Assembly: GCA_002418775.1 (NCBI GenBank)
Contig: DIEU01000049.1
Coordinates: 824-64,823 of the forward strand
DNA: 64,000 nucleotides
Direction of reading: 5' to 3'
From: Firmicutes bacterium UBA5766
GTDB lineage: Bacteria > Bacillota > Desulfotomaculia > Desulfotomaculales > Nap2-2B
Both the position numbers and the translations under genes were made by a program. Shown here piece after piece: positions 8,519 through 16,523 of this stretch; the first letter of the stretch is position 1; each line of letters starts with the position of its first letter. Under the pieces are notes generated by a model. That model was not told where the DNA came from. It searched no databases and saw nothing but the letters and a program-made list of their open reading frames with translations.

Positions 8519-9466
8519 ATGAATGTGGCTGTAAATATTATTAAAGAAAAATACAGTAACAGGATCAACGAGGTGGTTATAGGCACAGATCCGCACACGG
8601 TAAAAGCCGGCGGTGACAGTACGCTGCCTTTTCTTCTTTTTGAAGGGGAGACGCCGAACAGGCCGCTGGTTGCCCTGGAGGTTTGGGACATTGAGCCAAA
8701 GCAGTGGCCTGAAATATTGACTTCCGAATTTAAGGGTGTTATGAGCAATCCGGCGGCCTGGGCAGGGAAGTGCGAAGAATACGGCGCGGATTTAATCTGT
8801 CTTACCCTGGCCGGTTCCCACCCCGACAACCTGGACAGCAGCCCCGCCCAATGCGCTGAAACGGCCAGGGCCGTTGCCGATGCTGTGAAAGTTCCGCTGA
8901 TTATCATGGGCTGCGGAGTAGAAGAAAAGGATGTTCAGGTCATTGGCGAAGTCTGCAAGGTTTTGGAGGGAAGAAACTGCCTGGTCGGGTGCGCCAAACA
9001 GGATAGTTACAAGACAATAACCGCCTCCTGTATAGTTCACGGACATAACCTGATTGTCTCAAACCCCCTGGATATAAATATCGCTAAACAGCTTAATATT
9101 CTGGTTACCGAGATGGGCCTGCCTTCAAACCGCATTGTCATAGACCCTCTTGTGGGGTCATTGGGCTACGGGCTGGAGTACGCCTACTCAATCATGGAAA
9201 GAATCAGGATCAGCGGGCTGTCCGGGGATAAAATGCTGGCCATGCCCATGTTCTGCCAGATTGGGCAGGAGGTCTGGAAGACAAAAGAAGCCAGCAGCCC
9301 GGTTGAAGAAACTCCCGAATGGGGAGACCAGGCCAGGCGTGCGGTCTTATGGGAGGTTGTCACGGCGGCAACACTGGCTCAGGCGGGGGGATCAATTATG
9401 GTCATGAGGCACCCCGGGTCTTTGAAGCAGTTTCTTGTTCATATGAAAAATCTGATGGAAGAATAG
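8519..9466 (+). CDS. acsD: corrinoid iron-sulfur protein small (delta) subunit
   Basis: Partner of AcsC in the methyl-carrying heterodimer; the TIM-barrel small subunit shields the cobamide. ATG 8519 is chosen because AAAGAGG (8507-8512) is six bases upstream; starts at 8501 and 8513 are in frame but less well placed. The product has 315 residues, with the family's LALEVWD-like, GCGVEEKD and IVIDPLVGSLGYGLEY segments. The gene follows cooC by 11 bases, so translation is probably coupled. Confidence 0.95.
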   Translation: MNVAVNIIKEKYSNRINEVVIGTDPHTVKAGGDSTLPFLLFEGETPNRPLVALEVWDIEPKQWPEILTSEFKGVMSNPAAWAGKCEEYGADLICLTLAGSHPDNLDSSPAQCAETARAVADAVKVPLIIMGCGVEEKDVQVIGEVCKVLEGRNCLVGCAKQDSYKTITASCIVHGHNLIVSNPLDINIAKQLNILVTEMGLPSNRIVIDPLVGSLGYGLEYAYSIMERIRISGLSGDKMLAMPMFCQIGQEVWKTKEASSPVEETPEWGDQARRAVLWEVVTAATLAQAGGSIMVMRHPGSLKQFLVHMKNLMEE

Positions 9467-9513
9467 AATATGGCTGTGATAATCTGATAAGCAAAAAAGA
9501 GGGGGCGGCGTTT

Positions 9514-10311
9514 TTGATTTTAATTGGCGAGCGCATTAACGGCATGTTTGGAGATATTCGGGAGGCAATTCTGAGCAGGGATCCGGAACCTGTGAGGCGT
9601 TGGGCGATGCGCCAGTATCAGCGCAGGGCCGATTACCTTGATATAAGCACGGGCCCTTCGCTGGAAGCAAAGGATCAGCCGGGCGCCATGGAATGGCTGG
9701 TCAGGGTTGCCCAGGATGCTGTTGATCTGCCGTGCTGCCTCGATTCCACCAACCCGGAAGCAATACAGGCAGGCCTTGAGGCCCACCGGGGAAAAGCGCT
9801 GATTAACTCTACGACAGCCGACCAGTGGAAGATAGATATCTTTTTGCCCATGGCTTTAAAATATAAAGCGGCGCTAATCGGTCTGGCCATGAATGAGAAA
9901 GGCGTGCCTAAAAGCGCCGGGGATCGTGCGGCACTGGCTATGGAGATTATCGTTAATGCAGACGCCGGCGGATTTCCGTTAGAAGATCTGTACCTGGACC
10001 CGCTTGTCCTGCCCTGCAACGTCGGGCAGGAGCACTGTCCCGAGGTAATCGAGGCAATCCGCTGGATCAAAACGCTTGCTGATCCGCCGCCGCGTACGGC
10101 ATTGGGTTTAAGCAACGTTTCACAAAGATGCGCCGAACGAGGCCTGCTCAACCGCACATTCCTGGTTATGTGTATGGCGGCCGGTCTGGACGCGGCCATT
10201 GTAAACCTCGATGATGATGAACTGCTCAAGGCGGTTGCCGCCTCCAAGGTCATTTTAAATAAGGAAATCTACTGTGACTCTTTTCTCGCAGCGTTTGGGA
10301 ACAGAGACTAA
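9514..10311 (+). CDS. acsE: methyltetrahydrofolate:corrinoid iron-sulfur protein methyltransferase
   Basis: Transfers the methyl group of 5-methyl-tetrahydrofolate to Co(I) of AcsCD. The frame extends further upstream, but TTG 9514 is the likely start: GAGGGGG (9499-9505) lies eight bases before it, and the protein then begins MILIGERINGMFGDI, which aligns with the N-terminus of Moorella AcsE. At 265 residues it matches the 262-residue Moorella enzyme. Pterin-binding features visible are CLDSTN, LIGLxMN, LYLDPLVLP and GLSNVSQ. It is the last gene of the acs operon; no clear terminator was seen after it. Confidence 0.95.
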   Translation: MILIGERINGMFGDIREAILSRDPEPVRRWAMRQYQRRADYLDISTGPSLEAKDQPGAMEWLVRVAQDAVDLPCCLDSTNPEAIQAGLEAHRGKALINSTTADQWKIDIFLPMALKYKAALIGLAMNEKGVPKSAGDRAALAMEIIVNADAGGFPLEDLYLDPLVLPCNVGQEHCPEVIEAIRWIKTLADPPPRTALGLSNVSQRCAERGLLNRTFLVMCMAAGLDAAIVNLDDDELLKAVAASKVILNKEIYCDSFLAAFGNRD

Positions 10312-10486
10312 AACAAAATATTTCCGGCCGGCGACGACAGGCTCAGGAAGAGTCTTTATCTGCGGGCTGGACTGATTGGTGGATTTGGGAGTATACTGAA
10401 TATTTGGAGTGCTTTGAGGTTTTTTACGTGGTATGGAACAATTGATTAATTAAGGATGACCATACAAGGAGCTTAACAAGTTTAGC

Positions 10487-11893
10487 ATGAGAGTAGTGAG
10501 GAATGAAGTGGAATCTCCAGGTGTAGCTAAGCTTAATAAAAAGATAGAAGACAAATCGGCCAGGGTGGGTATAATTGGACTTGGCTATGTGGGTTTACCG
10601 CTGGCGGCGACAATAGCCGAAGCCGGTTTTCATGCGCAGGGTTTTGATGTTCAAAGAAACCGCGTCGAGCTTGTCAACCAGGGGATTAACTACATAGGAG
10701 ATGTTGTCGGCAGTAAAATGAAAAAACTGGTTGCCGGAGGATTCTTACAAGCCACGAGCGATCTCGGCGAACTCCGGAACGTAGAAATAATTGTCATTTG
10801 CGTGCCGACCCCGCTAGATAAGCACCTGCAGCCGGATTTGCGCTACATAATCAATTCTACAAAACAGGTCGCCAATAATATATCCGAAGGGACACTTGTT
10901 ATATTGGAAAGCACAACCTATCCGGGCACCACTGAGGAAGTTTTGCTGCCTATCCTGGAGGGGCGCTGGCAGGATGTGCCGGAGCTGCTGCGGGAGTTTC
11001 AGGAAACAGGACCCTTGACCAGAGAAATGAGTTGCGGCAGGGATTTTTTTCTTGCTTATTCACCGGAAAGAGTTGACCCCGGCAACCAGGAATTTAAAAC
11101 TGAAAATACTCCCAAGGTGGTGGGCGGTATAACTGAAGATTGCGCCAGGCTTGCTGCGCAATTTTATCTGGCCGTCTTGAAAGCTGACGTATGGAGGGTT
11201 ACTTCACCCAGGGTGGCGGAGATGGAAAAGCTCATGGAAAACATCTTCCGCCTGGTAAATATAGGACTGGTTAACGAGATGGCTATCCTTTGCAAAAAGA
11301 TGAATATAGATATTTGGGAAGTAATTGAGGCTGCGAAAACAAAACCATATGGCTTCATGCCTTTTTATCCCGGACCCGGTTTGGGGGGGCACTGTATTCC
11401 TATCGATCCTTTTTATTTAACTTATAAAGCAAAAGAATTTGGCCTGGAGACCAGGCTTATCGAGGTCGCCGGGGAGATAAACCGGCAGATGCCTAAATAT
11501 GTTGTCGACCAGTGCATGCATATTTTAAACTTTTCACAAATAGCCGTCAAAGGCGCCAGGGTGCTTTTAACAGGAATCGCCTACAAAGCGGACATTGACG
11601 ATTGGCGGGAGTCACCGGCCCTGGAAATCATGGAAAGGCTGATCATCCTGGGTGCAATTGTGGATTATCACGATCCGTACATCCCTTCAATCAAAATAAA
11701 AAGTATTTCCCATAAATCGCTGGAGCTGACGCCGGAGCGCGTTGAGCAGGCTGATCTTATTCTTATTACTACAGACCACAGCAACATCGATTACAAAGTT
11801 ATTTGCGAACAAGCGAAAAGGATACTGGATACGCGCAATATCATTTTCCGGATGGGCATGCTGCCGGTAAACGGAGAGTATTACAAAATCTAA
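10487..11893 (+). CDS. wbpA: UDP-N-acetylglucosamine/mannosamine 6-dehydrogenase (WbpA-like)
   Basis: NAD-dependent UDP-sugar dehydrogenase that oxidises C6 of an N-acetylhexosamine to the uronic acid. 468 residues; the Rossmann motif GIIGLGYVGLPLA begins near residue 28, and the catalytic cysteine lies in GPGLGGHCIPIDP. Neighbouring WbpB/D, WbpE and WbpI homologues suggest UDP-GlcNAc as substrate and a diacetamido uronic acid as product, rather than the simple ManNAcA of WecC. The start is not certain: AAGGAG at 10466-10471 is 15 bases from ATG 10487. The 175 bases between acsE and this gene hold no other gene and probably contain the promoter of the polysaccharide locus. Confidence 0.88.
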   Translation: MRVVRNEVESPGVAKLNKKIEDKSARVGIIGLGYVGLPLAATIAEAGFHAQGFDVQRNRVELVNQGINYIGDVVGSKMKKLVAGGFLQATSDLGELRNVEIIVICVPTPLDKHLQPDLRYIINSTKQVANNISEGTLVILESTTYPGTTEEVLLPILEGRWQDVPELLREFQETGPLTREMSCGRDFFLAYSPERVDPGNQEFKTENTPKVVGGITEDCARLAAQFYLAVLKADVWRVTSPRVAEMEKLMENIFRLVNIGLVNEMAILCKKMNIDIWEVIEAAKTKPYGFMPFYPGPGLGGHCIPIDPFYLTYKAKEFGLETRLIEVAGEINRQMPKYVVDQCMHILNFSQIAVKGARVLLTGIAYKADIDDWRESPALEIMERLIILGAIVDYHDPYIPSIKIKSISHKSLELTPERVEQADLILITTDHSNIDYKVICEQAKRILDTRNIIFRMGMLPVNGEYYKI

Positions 11894-11916
11894 CCTGTGC
11901 TTGGGAGGAAAACTAG

Positions 11917-13452
11917 GTGACTTTTAAGGCGGCTGTAATAGGCGCTGGTTATTGGGGGAAAAATCTCGTACGCAATTTTTATAACCTGGGTGTGCTAAAA
12001 GTAATCTGCGACACATCGGAAAAGACACTTGGGGAATTAAAACAGCAATATAATAACGTGAAAACAACCCCGGATGTTGATATGGTTTTCAAGGATCCGG
12101 ATATTAACGCGGTAGTCATCGCCGCGCCGGCGGCGAATCACTATGCGCTGGCCCTTCGTGCCTTGCGTGAAAACAAGGATGTCTTTGTTGAAAAGCCGCT
12201 TTGTCTTTCCGTGCAGGAAGGGAAAGAATTGTGCCTGCTTGCCGGGGAAAAAAAGCAGATCCTTATGGTGGGACATATACTTCACTACCATCCTGCGGGT
12301 ATCGTTCTAAAACAGGCTGTGGCGTCGGGTCTGGCAGGCTCAATCCACCATATTTATTCATACCGCTTGAACCTGGGAAAGTTCCGGAGTGAAGAAAATG
12401 TAATGTGGAGCTTTGCCCCCCACGATATTTCGCTGATCTTATCTTTAGTCGGGGACATGCCGTCTAAAATATCCGCCGCAGGAACAGCCGGCTTAAGGCC
12501 GGAAATTTATGATACGGTATGCCTGCAGCTTGAATTTGATAATAATCTGCGCGCCAGCGTACTGGCCAGCTGGCTGTATCCTATAAAAGAACAGAAGGTT
12601 GTGGTGGTGGGAAGTGAAGGCATGCTCGTTTTTGACGACACCGCCGCCAGGGAACAAAAACTATTATATTTTAAGGAGCCCGTTCAGTGGAAAAACGGGA
12701 TTCCGGAGCCGGTCCGCAATAATCCCGAAATGCTGGAAGTCGCCGGCGATGAACCGTTGAGACAGGAATGTCTTGCTTTTATAGAAGCGGTAAACAGCCG
12801 CCAGGCGCCGGAAACAGACGGGTGGGAGGGCTTGCGTGTGCTGGAAATACTGTCTGCCGGGCAGAAATCGCTTCTGGATAAGGGAAACTGGGTAAAAGTC
12901 GGCGGGCTAAAGGAAGAAGCCTCCTATTTCGCCCATCCCACAGCGGTTATAGACGAAGGCTGCAGCATCGGCGCAGGGGTTAAGATATGGCATTTCAGCC
13001 ACGTCATGACTGGCGCTGTGATTGGTCCCCGCTGCAACATAGGGCAGAATGTGGTTGTGGCGCCCGGTGTTGCGCTCGGCAGCAATGTTAAAATACAGAA
13101 CAATATTTCAGTATATACCGGAGTTACCTGTGAGGACGACGTTTTTTTAGGGCCGTCCATGGTGTTTACAAATGTTAAAATTCCCAGAAGTCATGTTTCA
13201 CGCCGGGATCAGTACATTAAGACGATTATTCACCGGGGCGCTTCTATTGGGGCTAACGCTACCATAGTCTGCGGAATTGAAATTGGAAAATACGCCATGA
13301 TTGGCGCAGGAGCGGTCGTAACTAAAGATATACCGGATCATGCGCTGGTTATAGGCAATCCTGCGCGCCAGGTTGGCTGGGTTTGTGTTTGCGGTGAAAG
13401 GCTGGCGCCTGGTGAGCAATGCCGCAGCTGCGGATTTAAGCCGGATATTTGA
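11917..13452 (+). CDS. WbpB-WbpD fusion: Gfo/Idh/MocA oxidoreductase joined to a hexapeptide N-acetyltransferase
   Basis: Residues 1 to ~325 form a Gfo/Idh/MocA dehydrogenase (GAGYWGKNLVRNF near the N-terminus, catalytic EKPL), expected to oxidise C3 of UDP-GlcNAcA to the 3-keto sugar. Residues ~335-485 form a left-handed beta-helix acyltransferase of the WbpD type, expected to acetylate the 3-amino group. A short tail carries Cys-X-Cys and Cys-X2-Cys pairs, like a small zinc ribbon. In Pseudomonas these are separate proteins. GTG 11917 is the start, eight bases after GGGAGG. The fusion joins the steps before and after the aminotransferase encoded next door. Confidence 0.9.
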   Translation: MTFKAAVIGAGYWGKNLVRNFYNLGVLKVICDTSEKTLGELKQQYNNVKTTPDVDMVFKDPDINAVVIAAPAANHYALALRALRENKDVFVEKPLCLSVQEGKELCLLAGEKKQILMVGHILHYHPAGIVLKQAVASGLAGSIHHIYSYRLNLGKFRSEENVMWSFAPHDISLILSLVGDMPSKISAAGTAGLRPEIYDTVCLQLEFDNNLRASVLASWLYPIKEQKVVVVGSEGMLVFDDTAAREQKLLYFKEPVQWKNGIPEPVRNNPEMLEVAGDEPLRQECLAFIEAVNSRQAPETDGWEGLRVLEILSAGQKSLLDKGNWVKVGGLKEEASYFAHPTAVIDEGCSIGAGVKIWHFSHVMTGAVIGPRCNIGQNVVVAPGVALGSNVKIQNNISVYTGVTCEDDVFLGPSMVFTNVKIPRSHVSRRDQYIKTIIHRGASIGANATIVCGIEIGKYAMIGAGAVVTKDIPDHALVIGNPARQVGWVCVCGERLAPGEQCRSCGFKPDI

Positions 13453-13488
13453 TATTCTTTCCATCAATAAGACTAAAGGAGTCAGACC

Positions 13489-14613
13489 ATGAAGGTTCCT
13501 CAGTTTAGTTTGGCCAGTCAGACTATGAAAATAAAAGAAGAATTGGATGAAGTTATCGGGCAGGTTGTTACAAAAGGCTCGTTCATTCTCGGGGAAAATG
13601 TTCAGAAGCTGGAACGTGAAGCCGCCCGGTACCTGGGTGTAGAGTACGGTATTGGCGTCGGCAACGGGAGCGACGCGCTTTATCTGGCTTTACTTGCCTG
13701 CGGTGTGGGTTTTGGGGATGAAGTGATCACCACGCCGTTCACGTTTTTTGCTACCGCAGGATCGATAATAAGGGCAGGGGCGGTTCCGGTCTTTGCGGAT
13801 ATCGACCCGGATACGTTCAACCTTGATGTAAATTTGCTTGAGGAAAAAATTACTGAAAATACGAGGGCGATAATGCCTGTGCATCTATATGGACAGGCTG
13901 CGGATATGGCGCCCTTAATGGAAATTGCCGTTAAACACAACTTGAGGGTTGTCGAGGATACTGCCCAGGCTATGGGTTCTTTGTACGGCGGGCAAAAATC
14001 CTGCTCTTTTGGCGACGCCGGATGCTTAAGTTTCTTCCCCACAAAAAATCTCGGCGGGTTCGGCGACGGGGGAATGGTTGTAACCAACAATCCGGAAGTG
14101 GCTGAAAAAGTAAAAATGCTCAGGGTTCATGGAAGCAGGAAGAAGTATTTTCACGAGGTTGTAGGGATAAACAGCCGCCTTGACGAGATTCAGGCGGCAG
14201 TGCTGGTTGTTAAAATGAAATACCTTGATCAGTGGATAGAAGCCAGAAACAGTCTGGCTGCAAATTACATGAAGCTGTTCAAACAACACGGACTGGAAGA
14301 GATAGTAAAGTTGCCGCGTACAATTGATAACGCGTACCATACTTACAACCAGTACACAATTAGAGTTCCCGACAGGGATAAACTTCAGGCCTTTTTAAAT
14401 GAAAGAGGAGCAGGATCAGCTATATACTATCCGCTGCCGCTTCATCTGCAGCCGTCATTCTCCTCCTTAAACTATAGGATGGGTGATTTCCCCCAGGCCG
14501 AGAAAGCCTGCGGCGAGGTCATATCCCTGCCGATATTCCCTGAACTTGCTTCCGAACAGCAGGAATACGTTGTCGAGACGATGAAACAATTTTACCGCGA
14601 AAAAGGATTTTAA
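13489..14613 (+). CDS. wbpE: DegT/DnrJ/EryC1-type aminotransferase (WbpE-like)
   Basis: PLP-dependent sugar aminotransferase of 374 residues. The PLP lysine is in the FFPTKNLGGFGDGG segment, and the family hallmarks GNGSDAL, TPFTFFATA, EDTAQAMGS and a C-terminal YYPLPLH region are present. In this context it should add the 3-amino group to UDP-3-keto-GlcNAcA made by the oxidoreductase half of the preceding fusion, before acetylation by the acyltransferase half. AAGGAG lies about nine bases upstream of the ATG. Other DegT-family roles are possible in principle, including serving as the missing LegC of the nonulosonate cluster, though the local pathway fits better. Confidence 0.88.
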   Translation: MKVPQFSLASQTMKIKEELDEVIGQVVTKGSFILGENVQKLEREAARYLGVEYGIGVGNGSDALYLALLACGVGFGDEVITTPFTFFATAGSIIRAGAVPVFADIDPDTFNLDVNLLEEKITENTRAIMPVHLYGQAADMAPLMEIAVKHNLRVVEDTAQAMGSLYGGQKSCSFGDAGCLSFFPTKNLGGFGDGGMVVTNNPEVAEKVKMLRVHGSRKKYFHEVVGINSRLDEIQAAVLVVKMKYLDQWIEARNSLAANYMKLFKQHGLEEIVKLPRTIDNAYHTYNQYTIRVPDRDKLQAFLNERGAGSAIYYPLPLHLQPSFSSLNYRMGDFPQAEKACGEVISLPIFPELASEQQEYVVETMKQFYREKGF

Positions 14614-14625
14614 CAGGATTGGCAT

Positions 14626-15732
14626 ATGAAATTAGTAACAGTAGTAGGCGCCCGTCCGCAGTTTATTAAAGCAGCGGCGGTTTCGAGGGCAATTAAAAAG
14701 TATAACTCCGGGAAACGGGCAAATCAAATAGAAGAAATAATTGTCCATACCGGACAACATTACGATCACAACATGAGCCAGGTGTTTTTTGAAGAGTTGG
14801 ACATTCCCGCGCCAAACTATAATTTGGAAATCGGGTCGGATTCCCACGGACGGCAAACAGGCAGGATGCTTGAAGCTATTGAGGATGTTCTCGAAGATGA
14901 AAAGCCGGATTGGGCGCTGGTATACGGAGACACCAACTCTACCCTGGCGGGGGCTCTGGCGGCGGTAAAAATACATATACCCGTGGCCCATATTGAAGCG
15001 GGCTTAAGGAGCTTTAACAGAAAGATGCCGGAGGAGATAAACCGGGTACTGACGGATCATGTTTCAAAAATGCTCTTCTGCCCCACGGTAACAGCAGTCG
15101 AGAACCTCCAACGCGAGGGTGTCTTGGAAGGGGTATATCAAATCGGTGATGTCATGTTTGACTGTATGCTTTATTACCGGTCGAAAACAGGAAACGGTTT
15201 CTCCGCTTTAACCGCTTTGGGGCTGGAAACAAAGGGCTTTGTTCTGGCCACTGTACACCGCGCTGAGAATACCGGCTCTCCTGATGCCCTTCGGGAAATA
15301 TTCAGGGCTTTCGGTGAAATTGCACGACAATCACCAGTTTTAGTGGCGCTGCATCCCAGGACGCGTAAGTGCCTCGACAGCTACGGAATAAGGGTGGCCG
15401 AAGGCGTCAAATTGCTTGAACCGGTGCCTTATCTGCAAATGATTGAACTGGAATGCAGCGCCGGGGTGATCCTGACAGACAGCGGCGGAGTTCAGAAAGA
15501 AGCTTTTTTTGTAGGCACACCTTGTATAACGCTCCGGGAAGAGACCGAGTGGGTGGAGACTGTGGAATGCGGGGCAAATGTTATCTGCGGAGCGTCAAAG
15601 AAGAGGATTATAGAGGCCTTTACTGACCTTGGGAAGAGCAGACATGAAATTATCTGCGGCACGGGTATATACGGAAACGGCGATGCCTCAGAAAAGATAG
15701 TCAATAGATTAGTTGGCGCTCAGGAATTATGA
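14626..15732 (+). CDS. wbpI: non-hydrolysing UDP-N-acetylglucosamine 2-epimerase (WbpI/WecB-like)
   Basis: 368 residues, two-Rossmann GT-B-like fold. Family signatures seen are VVGARPQFIKAA at the N-terminus, HTGQHYD, VYGDTNST, HIEAGLRSF, MPEEINR, HRAENT and DSGGVQKE. The enzyme inverts C2 of UDP-GlcNAc or, in this cluster, probably UDP-GlcNAc3NAcA to UDP-ManNAc3NAcA, completing a five-activity pathway encoded from 10487. Its stop overlaps the ATG of the next gene (ATGA), pointing to translational coupling with the exporter. A second, distinct member of the family lies at 20402. Confidence 0.92.
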   Translation: MKLVTVVGARPQFIKAAAVSRAIKKYNSGKRANQIEEIIVHTGQHYDHNMSQVFFEELDIPAPNYNLEIGSDSHGRQTGRMLEAIEDVLEDEKPDWALVYGDTNSTLAGALAAVKIHIPVAHIEAGLRSFNRKMPEEINRVLTDHVSKMLFCPTVTAVENLQREGVLEGVYQIGDVMFDCMLYYRSKTGNGFSALTALGLETKGFVLATVHRAENTGSPDALREIFRAFGEIARQSPVLVALHPRTRKCLDSYGIRVAEGVKLLEPVPYLQMIELECSAGVILTDSGGVQKEAFFVGTPCITLREETEWVETVECGANVICGASKKRIIEAFTDLGKSRHEIICGTGIYGNGDASEKIVNRLVGAQEL

Positions 15733-16523
15733 AAATATTAGCGCCGTTTGCTTTGCTTTATAAATATAGAAAACTGCTTTGGCAAACCACTGTCAATGAT
15801 GTAAGAGCCCGCTTTGCCGGTTCTGTTCTGGGTATGCTATGGCTATTTTTTTATCCTTTACTATTACTCGGCGCCTATGCTGCAGTATACATATTTGTTT
15901 TCAAAGTAAAATTTCATTTATTTAATTCAAATGAGTATGTTGTTTTAATATTTTGCGGTCTAATTCCTTTTTTGGGATTTTCTGAGGCTCTTAGTATGGG
16001 AGTGGGTTCTATTGTATCTAACGCTAACCTGATGAAAAATACTCTTTTCCCAATAGAATTAGTCCCGGTTAAGTCCGTTTTGGCTGCACAATGCACACAG
16101 GTAACTGGATTGTTCATGTTATTAATTGTCTTGGGGATACTGGGTAAATGGACATTATGGGCGCCTTTCCTTGTTATTATTTGGATATTACAGATTTTGT
16201 TTTCATCAGGTCTAATCTGGATATTGTCAAGTGTAAATGTATATGCCCGTGATCTTCAAAATATCGTTTCAGTTTTAATACTTTTTTTAATGTTGGTAAG
16301 TCCGATTGCGTATACAGAAGATATGATTCCGCCTGAAATGCGGCCATTTTTAGCCGCTAATCCTGTATATTACTTAATCGTTTCTTATCAGGACGTTTTA
16401 ATGCTGGGTCATTTCCCGCGAGGAAATATTTTTTGGATTTTACTGTTCATTTCTTTCTTTACCTTTATATTTGGATACTGGTTTTTTATGAAAATGAAGC
16501 GGGTGTTTGCGGATAATGTCTGA
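15729..16523 (+). CDS. wzm: polysaccharide ABC transporter permease
   Basis: 264-residue ABC-2-type membrane protein with about six hydrophobic helices; the N-terminus has the typical WQTTVNDVRARFAGSVLGMLWLF pattern of O-antigen and teichoic acid exporters, reported here by its key residues W, R-R-F and G-x-W. With the ATPase encoded next it should export an undecaprenyl-linked glycan across the cytoplasmic membrane. The ATG overlaps the stop of the 2-epimerase by four bases. The ATPase gene begins inside its last codons. Confidence 0.9.
   Translation: MKILAPFALLYKYRKLLWQTTVNDVRARFAGSVLGMLWLFFYPLLLLGAYAAVYIFVFKVKFHLFNSNEYVVLIFCGLIPFLGFSEALSMGVGSIVSNANLMKNTLFPIELVPVKSVLAAQCTQVTGLFMLLIVLGILGKWTLWAPFLVIIWILQILFSSGLIWILSSVNVYARDLQNIVSVLILFLMLVSPIAYTEDMIPPEMRPFLAANPVYYLIVSYQDVLMLGHFPRGNIFWILLFISFFTFIFGYWFFMKMKRVFADNV

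Noticed and set aside
9319..9513. Upstream extension of the acsE frame into acsD
   Set aside because: The TTG at 9514 has a strong, correctly spaced ribosome binding site and gives the N-terminus known for AcsE; the extension would overlap acsD by nearly 150 bases.
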